From positions 1-55,312 of the forward strand of contig CACZZQ010000013.1 in assembly GCA_902785695.1 (NCBI GenBank): a stretch of DNA of 55,312 bases. Reading direction: 5' to 3'. The translations under genes were made by a program, and so were the position numbers. Below, one piece after another: positions 7,493 to 15,616 of the stretch (position 1 is its first letter; each line of letters begins with the position of its first letter). Source of the DNA: an uncultured Prevotellaceae bacterium (GTDB lineage: Bacteria > Bacteroidota > Bacteroidia > Bacteroidales > Bacteroidaceae). The notes under the pieces were generated by a model. It did no database searches. It was not told the origin of the DNA and saw nothing but the letters and a program-made list of their open reading frames with translations.

Positions 7493-8392
7493 TTAGAAGC
7501 AGACGTAGGGTTCCAGTCGCTTGATAGCTTCTACAGGGAACTCTGGCAGAAGACGCAGGTCGTCCAAAGAATGGAGGGGGCCGTGCAGCCGGCGATAGTC
7601 GGTGATGGCCTTTGCCTGATAATAGTTGATGTAGGGATGACGCTTCAGTTCAGTTAACGACAAACGGTTGACATTTAACTGGCGCACTTGCGATGTTCCC
7701 ACAGAAAAATACTTCTTGGCTTCCTGCGGGAAACCCTCTATCTCGTCAAGTTGATCTATGCTGACGAAACCTCCCAGCTGCTGGACGTAGTCAGCAATAC
7801 GATGGGCATAATAACTGCCTATTCCAGGTACTTTTTTATATAAAGAGGTATCATTAATATTCAAGTCAATGGTCTCGCCTTCGGCAATTTTTACTGGATA
7901 GCGTAGTGTATCGCGCTGATAAACAATCTTTTCCTCCTTGATAATCGTCGATGCCGGCAGATAGTCGGCAGAGATTTGGATATAGGGCTCCAGTTCCCGA
8001 TATTGTTTCACCGTGAGTCCATAGAGCTGTGCGAAGTCCTCCTTTTTACGGTAGATGCCGCCCTTAGCCCTGTACTTATAGATATTCTTCACCTGCCAAG
8101 GCTGTAGGCCCAGCCGGAGCAGTTGTGTACTGTCGGCAGTATTGGGGTCGAAGGCAAAGCGTTCTGCGGGGTGCTCTGGCTGGGCGTAGTAACTGGCTTG
8201 GTGGATGTCTTTAGTTCTAGTATAACTGGTATCACTAGTATCTATAGTGAAACCAGACTCCCCAGAAGGTTCGGGTTCTTTCTCCATGCCCGGAAGCCAC
8301 ATCAACCCGAAAGCCACAGCTGCTATCGAGAGCAGCACCAAAAGGATTCTGCGGTCGTGACGGTTCAGGTAAAACAGGTCGCTGAGTCTCAT
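7493..8392 (-). CDS. Helix-hairpin-helix membrane-anchored protein (ComEA-like)
   Basis: The protein has 299 residues. A hydrophobic segment near residues 15-37 (RILLVLLSIAAVAFGLMWLP) gives a single N-terminal anchor. Three HhH-type modules follow: about 85-145 (FDPNTADSTQLLRLGL), 170-230 (KKVPGIGSYYAHRIADY) and 235-299 (HPYINYYQAKAITDYRR). The second resembles the ComEA DNA-binding signature, so non-specific DNA binding at the cell surface or periplasm is plausible. Codons near 8213-8248 lie in a four-unit nonamer array (CTAGT-type) and encode the TSDTSYT linker. The 3' half is duplicated at 5650-6098. The gene starts 3 nt after the stop of the transporter gene, so the two are cotranscribed. 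Confidence 0.8.
   Translation of the reverse strand: MRLSDLFYLNRHDRRILLVLLSIAAVAFGLMWLPGMEKEPEPSGESGFTIDTSDTSYTRTKDIHQASYYAQPEHPAERFAFDPNTADSTQLLRLGLQPWQVKNIYKYRAKGGIYRKKEDFAQLYGLTVKQYRELEPYIQISADYLPASTIIKEEKIVYQRDTLRYPVKIAEGETIDLNINDTSLYKKVPGIGSYYAHRIADYVQQLGGFVSIDQLDEIEGFPQEAKKYFSVGTSQVRQLNVNRLSLTELKRHPYINYYQAKAITDYRRLHGPLHSLDDLRLLPEFPVEAIKRLEPYVCF
8213..8248. repeat. Nonamer array (AGTTCTAGT type), four units, inside a gene
   Basis: Four consecutive 9-nt units end in AGT or GGT (AGTTCTAGT, ATAACTGGT, ATCACTAGT, ATCTATAGT). The array is in frame in the HhH gene. It resembles the intergenic CTAGT arrays at 51712-51761 and 54912-54957. Confidence 0.6.
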
Positions 8393-8395
8393 GTC

Positions 8396-9793
8396 TTATA
8401 TCACACCAAACTGATGGAGGAAGATAAGCACAATACAGATAGGACATACATAGCGCACCATGAACAGATAGATGCCGAAGAAACGGCCACGCAGGGTGCC
8501 GCCATTGGTGAACTCATCCTTTACGATATGCTTTGGCACATACCAGCCCAGGAACAGACAGGTGAGCAACCCACCCGTTGGCAGGAATATCTGGCCTGTG
8601 AGGAAGTCGAACCAATTGAACATCGACTGCCCGCCAAAGACCAGCCATTCGCGGCTGTCGCCATAGGATAGGGCGCAGAACACACCTATCAGTGCGCATA
8701 ATGCGGTGACCAACGTAGCTCCCCAGCGTCTGGAAATCTTCAGCTCCTCATGGAAGAATGCCGTGCTGACCTCGTGGAGCGACATCAGTGAGGTGAGGGC
8801 AGCCAGCGACAGGAGGGAATAGAACAGCAATGCCACGACTTCGCCCACTAAAGGTACGCTGGAAAAAGCCTGTTGGAACACGTTGGGCAAGGTGATGAAC
8901 ACCAGTCCCGGTCCGGAATACTGGCCTGCAAGTTCCGGGTTGGCCAGCTTGTCGGCAGCATCGGGGTAGCTGACAAAGAAAGCCGGGAAGATCATGAGGC
9001 CTGCCAGAATGGCAATGAGCGTGTCGATGCTCACTATCTGTACTGCCGACTTTGTGAGGTGTGTGTCGCGTTTGAAGTAGCTGGCGTATGTACACAGGCA
9101 GCCCATGCCGAGACTCAAGGAATAAAAGGCCTGTCCCAAAGCACCAAGGAAGGTCTTGCTGTCGACACCCGAGAAATCGGGATTGAACAGGAACGAGATG
9201 CCGCGTCCTGCACCAGGCAGCAGACAAGATGCGATGGCAATGATCACTAGTAGCATAAACAGCAGCGGCATCATCAGCTTGGAACCGCGCTCAATGCCTT
9301 TCTCAACACCCTTCAAGATGATGAAGTGGCACAGCAGCATAAATGCCAGCATCCATACCACCGGCTTCCAGGGGTGCGTGGCAAACGTGTCGAAATAGGT
9401 CTTTACATACGTGGCATCACCGTTCAGATGGCCTGCCACCGAGGCATAGATATACTGCAGACACCAGCCCGACACCACCACGTAATAGCCAGTAATCATA
9501 AAACCCGTAAAGACACCGAATAAACCTATCAGTCGCCAGGGCGTGCCATTAGCCAGTTTCGAATAGGCCCGTGCCGTATTGGCCTGAGCCCTGCGCCCAA
9601 TGATAAACTCGTTGAGCATACAGGGAACACCCAGTATGATGACACACGCCACATAGATCAACAAGAAGGCGGCACCGCCGTTCTGCCCCGTCATATAGGG
9701 GAAGCGCCATACGTTGCCAAGTCCTACGGCAGAGCCTGCCGTAGCCAGGATGATACCCAGTTTGGTTCCAAAATTTGCTCTCTCTGTAGTCAT
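8396..9793 (-). CDS. Sodium-dependent transporter, NSS family
   Basis: The 465-residue polytopic protein has the SNF/LeuT signature at its N-terminus: GIILATAGSAVGLGNVWRFP and then NGGAAFLLIYV, the unwound helix-1 sodium site of the neurotransmitter:sodium symporter family. About eleven hydrophobic segments are visible. The substrate is probably an amino acid or amine and cannot be set from sequence. A -7 box (TAATTTTG, minus strand) lies about 45 nt upstream. The HhH gene follows after 3 nt. Confidence 0.9.
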   Translation of the reverse strand: MTTERANFGTKLGIILATAGSAVGLGNVWRFPYMTGQNGGAAFLLIYVACVIILGVPCMLNEFIIGRRAQANTARAYSKLANGTPWRLIGLFGVFTGFMITGYYVVVSGWCLQYIYASVAGHLNGDATYVKTYFDTFATHPWKPVVWMLAFMLLCHFIILKGVEKGIERGSKLMMPLLFMLLVIIAIASCLLPGAGRGISFLFNPDFSGVDSKTFLGALGQAFYSLSLGMGCLCTYASYFKRDTHLTKSAVQIVSIDTLIAILAGLMIFPAFFVSYPDAADKLANPELAGQYSGPGLVFITLPNVFQQAFSSVPLVGEVVALLFYSLLSLAALTSLMSLHEVSTAFFHEELKISRRWGATLVTALCALIGVFCALSYGDSREWLVFGGQSMFNWFDFLTGQIFLPTGGLLTCLFLGWYVPKHIVKDEFTNGGTLRGRFFGIYLFMVRYVCPICIVLIFLHQFGVI

Positions 9794-9836
9794 TCCTAAA
9801 CTTCAAATTTCATGCCTCAAATCTCTTTTTCGCGTG

Positions 9837-9844
9837 CAAAATTA
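9837..9844 (-). promoter_or_regulatory. -7 box of the NSS transporter operon
   Basis: The minus strand reads TAATTTTG. It is arranged divergently to the vanZ-like promoter at 9889-9896. Confidence 0.6.
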
Positions 9845-9886
9845 AAAAATAATTATGAATTATGAATAGCGAATTGTGAATTATTT
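9845..9886. repeat. Period-7 array (AATTATG type) between divergent promoters
   Basis: The bases read as consecutive 7-mers (AATTATG, AATTATG, AATAGCG, AATTGTG, AATTATT). The array sits exactly between two divergent -7 boxes. It belongs to the same period-7 class as the arrays at 12226-12258, 24336-24370 and 47797-47827. Confidence 0.6.
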
Positions 9887-9888
9887 CG

Positions 9889-9896
9889 TACTTTTG
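9889..9896 (+). promoter_or_regulatory. -7 box of the VanZ-like gene
   Basis: TACTTTTG matches TAnnTTTG. The predicted start leaves a leader of about 25 nt before the ATG at 9928. Confidence 0.6.
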
Positions 9897-9927
9897 CAAC
9901 CTGTTTGAAAGTAAAACCAAGAAAAAG

Positions 9928-10320
9928 ATGCGATTTCTTAAGAATTATCCCCTTTCGTTGCTCTGTATAGCCCTGATATGGTATCTCTCTATTTGGTTCT
10001 TGCCCCCAGATTACATTGAACTGCCGAGCATCAATTTCCTGGACAAATGGACCCATTTCGTGATGTATGGCGGTACGTGTGCCGTTATCTGGATAGAATA
10101 CCTGCGCCATCACCAGTCGCTCAACAAGCAAAAGCTCATCCTATGGGCATGGCTCGCTCCCACGGTGATGGGCGGCATCATAGAAATCGTTCAGGAACAA
10201 TGCACCACTAACCGCTCTGGTGAGTGGCTCGACTTCGCTGCCGATGCTGTAGGCGTTTTGATAGGAGCGGTGATAGGCTTGGTGACGTATGGCATCAAGC
10301 GTAGCTATCGTTCAAAATAA
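9928..10320 (+). CDS. VanZ family membrane protein
   Basis: The 130-residue protein has about four hydrophobic segments. The VanZ-type pattern is visible: an N-terminal helix (YPLSLLCIALIWYLSIWF), then FLDKWTHFVMYGG with the conserved D/K-x-x-H-F, and a C-terminal EIVQEQ...GEWLDFAADAVGVLIGA block. VanZ relatives are inner-membrane proteins, one of which confers low-level teicoplanin resistance; most have no known role. A -7 box lies immediately upstream. The gene stands alone and converges on the glycosyltransferase gene. Confidence 0.85.
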   Translation: MRFLKNYPLSLLCIALIWYLSIWFLPPDYIELPSINFLDKWTHFVMYGGTCAVIWIEYLRHHQSLNKQKLILWAWLAPTVMGGIIEIVQEQCTTNRSGEWLDFAADAVGVLIGAVIGLVTYGIKRSYRSK

Positions 10321-10489
10321 ATTCTGGCTGTTCGACAAAAAATGTGTTACAGCCCATAGGCATCTTTGTTTTTGGGGTTATACTTTATTATCTTTCTCGG
10401 ATTGTAGCAGCCCGAGGAATTCTTGCAGTTTTAAAACGAGAATCTTAGGAAAGTCTATTTCTTTCAAAACATCATAATGCTTATCGTTT

Positions 10490-11605
10490 TTATTTGTAGA
10501 AGTTCTTCTCGAAAGCCGTAAACTCGTCTTGCTTCAAGATGCAACGCTTCCACCACGATACAATGAAGCCTAAGCCATAGCCCATCAACTGCGTAAAGGC
10601 AGCGGGGATAGAGAGCAATCCCACCCAGAGACTGCGGTTGCGAATGCTGGAGTCAATGCAGATGACTGAACAATAGAAGAGTAGGGGCAACGATGCCAGA
10701 ACACAGAATACGAAGCCCACGCCCTGATGCATGTTGTCTGTGGGACGTAGATTGAAGGCATCAAGCAATTCGCCTTCGATGTAGAGGCCTGCTCCTAATG
10801 CGAACAAAAGAATACAGCCGATAACGCCCAGCGTAAAGATGGTGGGAAGCAGGTGGACAAGTTTCAATGTTCCTGGGTGACGCTTCTCAAGGTTGATGCG
10901 GGCGATACCGCTATTATATACCTGACGGAAGAACTTACGGAAGTCAGTGCGACGCTTATGCCACACCCAAGCCTCAGGGATGAGTGCTGTCTTATAGCCA
11001 GCCTCGATGATGCGATAAGAGAAGTCGATGTCCTCGCCAAAGCGCATCTTGGTAAAGCCTCCCAGTTCTTGATAGACCTCACGACGGATGCCCATATTAT
11101 AAGAACGTGGGAAGAACTTGTCGAGAGCCCCCCTCACTCCCCCCGACTTGGGGGAAGAACCACCACGAATGCCACCTGTGGTAAAGAACGAGGTCATGCT
11201 ATAGGAGATGGCCTTTTGAATAGGCGTGAAAGATGGGTGCGAGGCATCGGGACCGCCGAAGGCATCAGTCTTAAGTGAAGAGTGAAGAGTGAAGAGTGAA
11301 GAATTGATGGCTGTGAGGTAGCCTTCGGGCAATACCACATCGGAGTCAAGTACGATGAGCCAATCGCCCTTGGCACGCTCGGCACCATAGTTGCGACTCT
11401 GTCCTGGGCCGCTATTGTCTTTGAAGTAATAATGTAAATCAAGGATGCCTGCGTACTTGTCGCAGACATCCTTGCATGGTTTCTTCGATCCGTCTTCTAC
11501 AATGATAACCTCGAAATCCTTTGCCTCTTGATGGCAGAGGCTTTCTAACAGTTCATCGACCTCATCAGGACGATTGAAGACAGGAACGATAATGGAATAT
11601 TTCAT
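10490..11605 (-). CDS. Family 2 glycosyltransferase with two repeat-derived insertions
   Basis: The 371-residue enzyme has a GT-A fold. The N-terminus MKYSIIVPVFNRPDEV is typical of GT2, the D-S-D metal-binding motif occurs in VLDSDVVLP, and the acceptor block is FGEDIDFSYR. Two or three membrane helices lie at the C-terminus. Two stretches look foreign: [12 protein letters not shown] after residue 107, encoded by a period-7 array (11271-11304), and RGGSSPKSGGVRGA near residue 155, encoded by a C-rich palindromic repeat (11126-11161). Both are in frame and the enzyme remains open. The acceptor sugar is unknown. It ends 2 nt before the start region of efp-proximal DNA and is probably cotranscribed with efp upstream of it. 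Confidence 0.88.
   Translation of the reverse strand: MKYSIIVPVFNRPDEVDELLESLCHQEAKDFEVIIVEDGSKKPCKDVCDKYAGILDLHYYFKDNSGPGQSRNYGAERAKGDWLIVLDSDVVLPEGYLTAINSSLFTLHSSLKTDAFGGPDASHPSFTPIQKAISYSMTSFFTTGGIRGGSSPKSGGVRGALDKFFPRSYNMGIRREVYQELGGFTKMRFGEDIDFSYRIIEAGYKTALIPEAWVWHKRRTDFRKFFRQVYNSGIARINLEKRHPGTLKLVHLLPTIFTLGVIGCILLFALGAGLYIEGELLDAFNLRPTDNMHQGVGFVFCVLASLPLLFYCSVICIDSSIRNRSLWVGLLSIPAAFTQLMGYGLGFIVSWWKRCILKQDEFTAFEKNFYK
11126..11161. repeat. C-rich palindromic repeat inserted in the glycosyltransferase gene
   Basis: The segment has a pyrimidine-rich arm (AGCCCCCCTCACTCC) followed by a short palindrome CCCCCGACTTGGGGG. A similar design appears in argF' (24854-24882) and, with CCCTCCCT arms, around the acyl-CoA synthetase start (30986-31109). 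In frame it encodes a Gly/Ser/Arg-rich loop. Confidence 0.6.
11271..11304. repeat. Period-7 GTGAAGA array inside the glycosyltransferase gene
   Basis: Four tandem copies of the 7-mer GTGAAGA follow TTAA. Read on the minus strand, the array translates in frame to [11 protein letters not shown]. Confidence 0.85.
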
Positions 11606-11607
11606 TC

Positions 11608-12174
11608 TTATTCCTTTGCGCGAGCCAGATAAGAACCGTCGCGGGTGTCAACCTGAATCAGGTCGCCCTCGTTGATGAACAGGGGAACGCGAACCTCAAC
11701 ACCAGTCTCCAGAGTAGCGGGCTTCAGGGTGTTGGTAGCGGTGTCACCCTTGATGCCGGGCTCAGAGTGAGTAACGCGCAGGATGGTCTTCACGGGCATC
11801 TCAGCATAGAGGATGGTACCATCAGTGGTGTCAGAAACAACCTCCACGATGTCGCTCTCCTTCATGTACTCGTGACCGATTACCAAGTCGTTGTCGATGG
11901 GAATCTGCTCGAAGGTCTCCTGATTCATGAAGATACGACCGTTCTGGTCCTCGTACAGATACTGGTAGGGGCGACGCTCGATGACAACGTCCTCCAGCTT
12001 TTCACCGATGTTGAAACGACGCTCCAGCACGCGGCCATCGCTAACATTTTTCAACTTGATGATCATGATGGTGTTACCTTTACCTGGCTTGCGATGCTGG
12101 AAATCGATGCAAACCCAAATGGCGCCGTCCATGCGTACGGCAACGCCTTTCTTAATGTCTTGTGAGTTAATCAT
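11608..12174 (-). CDS. efp: Elongation factor P
   Basis: The protein has 188 residues, the normal length for EF-P, with three beta-domains. The N-terminal domain loop reads HRKPGKGNTIM; the Lys within PGKG occupies the position that is modified in many bacteria to help ribosomes through polyproline runs. The C-terminal domain (VRVPLFINEGDLIQVDTRDG) is typical. A -7 box TACCTTTG on the minus strand (12213-12220) gives a leader of about 30 nt. The glycosyltransferase gene follows after 2 nt. Confidence 0.95.
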   Translation of the reverse strand: MINSQDIKKGVAVRMDGAIWVCIDFQHRKPGKGNTIMIIKLKNVSDGRVLERRFNIGEKLEDVVIERRPYQYLYEDQNGRIFMNQETFEQIPIDNDLVIGHEYMKESDIVEVVSDTTDGTILYAEMPVKTILRVTHSEPGIKGDTATNTLKPATLETGVEVRVPLFINEGDLIQVDTRDGSYLARAKE

Positions 12175-12212
12175 ATAAATATATAAAAGATGTATTTTGT
12201 TATTTTCGGGTG

Positions 12213-12220
12213 CAAAGGTA
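12213..12220 (-). promoter_or_regulatory. -7 box of efp
   Basis: The minus strand reads TACCTTTG, matching TAnnTTTG, about 40 nt upstream of the efp ATG. Confidence 0.6.
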
Positions 12221-12225
12221 CGAAA

Positions 12226-12258
12226 TAATTCTTAATTCTTAATTCATAATTCATAATT
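12226..12258. repeat. Period-7 array (AATTCTT / AATTCAT) upstream of rpmH
   Basis: The stretch reads as ATTCTTA, ATTCTTA, ATTCATA, ATTCATA. It lies between the divergent efp and rpmH promoters, like the array at 9845-9886. Confidence 0.6.
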
Positions 12259-12270
12259 TTTTGAGAAAAA

Positions 12271-12302
12271 CTTGTGTAATTAAAAAGAAATGTGTAATTT
12301 TG
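12271..12302 (+). promoter_or_regulatory. Promoter of rpmH
   Basis: CTTG at 12271-12274 and TAATTTTG at 12295-12302 are separated by 20 nt, matching the Bacteroidetes primary sigma consensus. The leader to the rpmH ATG is about 65 nt. Confidence 0.65.
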
Positions 12303-12371
12303 CAGCCCGAAATATGGTGTACTGCCATGTTTAATAGGTGAATAACAATAAAATAAACAAATAATAAAGCA

Positions 12372-12527
12372 ATGAAAAGAACATTTCAGCCGCACAATCG
12401 CCGCCGCGTGAACAAGCATGGTTTCCGCGAGCGTATGGCCACTAAGAACGGCCGTCGCGTATTGGCTTCTCGCCGTGCTAAGGGCCGCAAGAAGTTGACC
12501 GTATCAGACGAGCACCACGGAAAGTAA
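12372..12527 (+). CDS. rpmH: Ribosomal protein L34
   Basis: A 51-residue, highly basic protein, [20 protein letters not shown] onward, with the invariant L34 N-terminus and [14 protein letters not shown]. It belongs to the large ribosomal subunit. Its own promoter lies upstream and a terminator downstream (12552-12593), so it is a single-gene unit here rather than part of the rpmH-rnpA cluster seen in many bacteria. Confidence 0.96.
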   Translation: MKRTFQPHNRRRVNKHGFRERMATKNGRRVLASRRAKGRKKLTVSDEHHGK

Positions 12528-12551
12528 ACCATTCCTTGGAACATGAGCGAT

Positions 12552-12593
12552 AAACGGGATGAAGCATCAGACTTCACCCCGTTTGTTCTTTTA
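12552..12593 (+). terminator. Terminator of rpmH
   Basis: AAACGGG (12552-12558) pairs with CCCGTTT (12578-12584). The stem continues after one mismatch with TGAAG/CTTCA. A T-rich tail (GTTCTTTTATT) follows. Confidence 0.75.
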
Positions 12594-12615
12594 TTGGATA
12601 TTTTCAACAAAAACC

Positions 12616-12646
12616 TTTGTGGGGTGAGATATTTTTCGTAACTTTG
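12616..12646 (+). promoter_or_regulatory. Full promoter of the PASTA-rluA-ddl operon
   Basis: TTTG at 12616-12619 and TAACTTTG at 12639-12646 are spaced by exactly 19 nt, a near-ideal Bacteroidetes promoter. A second TAACTTTG lies closer to the gene at 12721-12728 and may be an additional start. Confidence 0.75.
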
Positions 12647-12756
12647 CGAAAAATATCGCGAAGTTACTCCGTCTCGGCAAAAAAAAGAATAAATTCTTTT
12701 GTTTTGCTCTCGACTTTTCGTAACTTTGCCAACAAAACAGAGAAAGTTAGTTTTGT

Positions 12757-13443
12757 ATGGATGATAATAATATTCTGAAATCCGCAGCAAAAAAGAAAGC
12801 GAAGACTGCAGGGGGATGTTCCACATGGATTTTCCACTTGGCGGCTATGGTAGTGGCCGTCGTCGTGTTGTTCTTTGGAGTAAAATGGTGGTTGGATTAC
12901 TATACGCATCAAGGTGAAGGTATCGAGGTGCCCGATCTTTATGGCATGACTCATCAGGAGGCACTTCATAAACTGGATTCTGTGGGTCTTTTGGTGATAG
13001 CCAATGACTCGTCGTATGTGGAAGGTCTGCCAGCCGGTGCTATCATACAGCAGAATCCAGGAACTGGCATGAAGGTGAAGAGTGGTAGGGTAATCTATGT
13101 GACCATCAACTCGCTGACAATGCCGTGTGAGAAGATTCCCGACCTGATAGACAACTGCAGCTACCGTGAGGCCGAGGCGCGCCTGAAATCGCTTGGATTC
13201 ACATTGCTGTCGCCTAAGATGATTGACGGTGAGAAAGACTGGGTCTATGGTATCCAGTATCGTGGACGTAACCTGGTGAATGGCGATGCTGTTCCCATTG
13301 GTTCGGAACTGACCTTGATTATTGGCAACAATGGTACGAGCGAGGAATTGGACTTGGAGGAACTGGGTGAAGGGGAGACTGAAGGAAGCAACGGTGAAAT
13401 CTCTGCCGACGATATTGACGATTTCTTGGAGGTGCTTGAATGA
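12757..13443 (+). CDS. PASTA domain membrane protein
   Basis: The 228-residue protein has a short basic cytoplasmic head (residues 1-22), one membrane helix (about 24-46, FHLAAMVVAVVVLFFGVKWW) and two or three PASTA domains outside (IEVPDLYGMTHQEALHKL and PDLIDNCSYREAEARLKSLG, each with the following LPAGAIIQQNPGTGMKVKSG-type strand). The C-terminus is acidic. PASTA domains bind peptidoglycan fragments or muropeptides. Unlike PknB-type proteins there is no kinase. It overlaps the rluA-family gene by 4 nt and lies upstream of ddl, consistent with a cell-wall-related operon. Confidence 0.88.
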   Translation: MDDNNILKSAAKKKAKTAGGCSTWIFHLAAMVVAVVVLFFGVKWWLDYYTHQGEGIEVPDLYGMTHQEALHKLDSVGLLVIANDSSYVEGLPAGAIIQQNPGTGMKVKSGRVIYVTINSLTMPCEKIPDLIDNCSYREAEARLKSLGFTLLSPKMIDGEKDWVYGIQYRGRNLVNGDAVPIGSELTLIIGNNGTSEELDLEELGEGETEGSNGEISADDIDDFLEVLE

Positions 13444-14534
13444 ACGAAGACGTAGAACTGCTGATTGAGGATGATGACCTGGACTTGCTGGGGGGTGAAG
13501 AACAACCCGCCGGGAGTCAGCCTCTCTATGAGCATCTGCGGATAGAGGTAGACCGCGGACAGGTACCCTTGCGCATTGACAAATATCTGACCGAACATAC
13601 CCAGCATTCTTCGCGTAACCGCATTCAGCAGGCTGCTGATGCCGGTTTCCTGTTTGTCAACGACCGTCCCGTAAAAAGCAATTACAAGGTACGTTCGGGC
13701 GATGTGATTACGCTGATGCTCGACCGTCCGCATTTCGATACCACGATAGAGCCTGAGGATATCTCGCTGGACGTACGCTATGAGGATGACGACCTGATGG
13801 TGATCTATAAGCCGGCAGGAATGGTGGTTCATCCCGGTTGTGGCAATTTCCACGGTACGCTGGTTCATGCCATTGCCTGGCACCTGCGCAATCTGCCCAC
13901 CTATGATCCCAATGACCCGCAGGTGGGACTGGTTCATCGCATAGACAAGGACACCAGTGGGCTGCTTGTGGTGGCGAAGACGCCTGAGGCAAAGTCGAAC
14001 TTGGGAAAACAGTTCTTCTATCATAATACCCATCGCAGCTATAATGCGTTAGTGTGGGGCAACTTCGTGGAAGACGAGGGACGTATAGAAGGGAATATAG
14101 GACGCGACCCCAAGGATCGCCTGCGTATGGCTGTTTTTCCACCAGATTCAGAAACGGGCAAACCGGCAGTGACTCACTACAAGGTGTTGGAACGCTATGG
14201 CTACACCACGTTGGTGGAATGTGTGCTTGAGACAGGGCGCACCCATCAGATCCGAGCCCACATGAAGCATATAGGACATCCGCTCTTTGCTGATGAGCGC
14301 TATGGTGGCGACCAGATTCTGCGAGGTGAGCGCACAGCCTCGTATAAGGCATATATACAGAACTGCTTTAAACTCTGTCCGCGTCAGGCACTTCATGCTC
14401 GTACCCTGGGCTTCGTGCATCCGCGAACGGGCGAGCAGATGGATTTTACCAGTCCGCTGCCCGACGACATGAATGCTGTGGTGGAAAAGTGGCGTAACCG
14501 ATTGAAGACTCAAGAAATAAAAGAAAATATATAA
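13440..14534 (+). CDS. RluA/RluD family 23S rRNA pseudouridine synthase
   Basis: The 364-residue protein has an N-terminal S4-like RNA-binding domain (about 45-105, DKYLTEHTQHSSRNRIQQAA) and a catalytic domain with VHRIDKDTSGLLVVAK, whose Asp in R-I-D is the catalytic residue of pseudouridine synthases. Later conserved blocks (ETGRTHQIRAHMKHIGHPLF) agree. Length and S4 domain favour RluD-like modification of 23S rRNA helix 69, but RluC-like activity cannot be excluded. It is coupled to the PASTA gene by an ATGA overlap and followed by ddl after 9 nt. Confidence 0.9.
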   Translation: MNEDVELLIEDDDLDLLGGEEQPAGSQPLYEHLRIEVDRGQVPLRIDKYLTEHTQHSSRNRIQQAADAGFLFVNDRPVKSNYKVRSGDVITLMLDRPHFDTTIEPEDISLDVRYEDDDLMVIYKPAGMVVHPGCGNFHGTLVHAIAWHLRNLPTYDPNDPQVGLVHRIDKDTSGLLVVAKTPEAKSNLGKQFFYHNTHRSYNALVWGNFVEDEGRIEGNIGRDPKDRLRMAVFPPDSETGKPAVTHYKVLERYGYTTLVECVLETGRTHQIRAHMKHIGHPLFADERYGGDQILRGERTASYKAYIQNCFKLCPRQALHARTLGFVHPRTGEQMDFTSPLPDDMNAVVEKWRNRLKTQEIKENI

Positions 14535-14543
14535 TCATACACT

Positions 14544-15533
14544 ATGCAACAAATAAAACGCACTATTGCCATCGTATGTGGTGGCGACTCCTCTGAGCAC
14601 GATGTGTCTTTACGCTCGGCTCAGGGGCTGTATTCGTTTTTCGACAAGGAACGCTATAATGTCTATGTGGTCGAGATGAAAGGTACCGATTGGCAGGTCT
14701 TTTTGCATGATGGTACCACCACACGCATGACCGTTCATGACTTCTCGTTCAAGGAGAATGGGAAAAAACATACCTTCGACTATGTATATATCACCATTCA
14801 TGGCACACCGGGTGAGAATGGCATCCTGCAGGGCTTCTTGGAGATCCTTCATATTCCCTACAGCACCAGTGGCGTGCTCGTTGAGGCTATGACCTTTGAT
14901 AAGTTCGTGCTTAACAACTATCTGCGTGGTTTTGGCGTGAAGGTGGCCGATAGCGTGCTGGTGCGTCGCGGTCAGGAGAAGAAGATCAGCAAGAAAGAGA
15001 TTATCGACATTGTGGGTATGCCGTGCTTCGTTAAGCCTGCCAACGACGGTAGCTCGTTTGGCGTGTCGAAGGTGGTGAAGCCCGATCAGTTGGCTGCCGC
15101 TATGCGTAAGGCCAGTCTGGAGAGCGACGAGGTGATGATTGAGCAGTTCCTTGAAGGAACAGAGATATCCATAGGATGTTATAAGACCAAGACCAAGTCG
15201 GTGGTGTTCCCTGCAACCGAGGTGGTGAGCGAGAACGACTTCTTTGACTATGATGCCAAGTATAATGGTCAGGTGAAGGAGATTACGCCTGCCCGAATCC
15301 CTGAAGAGACTGCCAAGCGTGTGGCAGAGATAACCAGTCATATCTATGACATCCTGCATTGCAATGGTATCATTCGTATAGACTATATCATCTCGAAAGA
15401 CCAGCAGATCTCAATGCTTGAAATCAATACAACGCCAGGAATGACACCCACAAGCTTCATTCCCCAGCAGGTGCGTGCAGCAGGTCTGGATATGAAGGAT
15501 GTGCTGACAGATATCGTAGAAAATCAATTCTAA
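14544..15533 (+). CDS. ddl: D-alanine--D-alanine ligase
   Basis: The 329-residue ATP-grasp enzyme joins two D-Ala for peptidoglycan synthesis. Visible blocks are the N-terminal VCGGDSSEHDVSLRSA, the substrate loop HGTPGENGILQGFLE, the ATP-grasp lysine region PCFVKPANDGSSFGVSKV, and the metal/phosphate site LEINTTPGMTPTSFIPQQ. It follows the rluA-family gene closely in the same operon. Immediately after its stop codon begins a 40-bp inverted repeat that bounds the next gene. Confidence 0.95.
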   Translation: MQQIKRTIAIVCGGDSSEHDVSLRSAQGLYSFFDKERYNVYVVEMKGTDWQVFLHDGTTTRMTVHDFSFKENGKKHTFDYVYITIHGTPGENGILQGFLEILHIPYSTSGVLVEAMTFDKFVLNNYLRGFGVKVADSVLVRRGQEKKISKKEIIDIVGMPCFVKPANDGSSFGVSKVVKPDQLAAAMRKASLESDEVMIEQFLEGTEISIGCYKTKTKSVVFPATEVVSENDFFDYDAKYNGQVKEITPARIPEETAKRVAEITSHIYDILHCNGIIRIDYIISKDQQISMLEINTTPGMTPTSFIPQQVRAAGLDMKDVLTDIVENQF

Positions 15534-15535
15534 AA

Positions 15536-15575
15536 AATTGAGAATTGAGAGTTGAGAATTGAGAATTATGATTAG
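15536..15575. repeat. Left arm of a perfect 40-bp inverted repeat (period-7)
   Basis: The arm is itself a period-7 array (AATTGAG, AATTGAG, AGTTGAG, AATTGAG, AATTATG, ATTAG). It is the exact reverse complement of 15974-16013 over all 40 nt, and identity ends at both edges. Confidence 0.95.
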
Positions 15576-15616
15576 TTCTGCTCTTTGAGATGCTGCCAAG
15601 GAAAGAAAATGTCATA

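Noticed and set aside
10321-10489. Small gene between the VanZ-like and glycosyltransferase genes
   Set aside because: An open frame crosses it from inside the VanZ gene, but it has no ribosome-binding site or family character. Only a weak GGCTGT/ACAGCC hairpin is seen.
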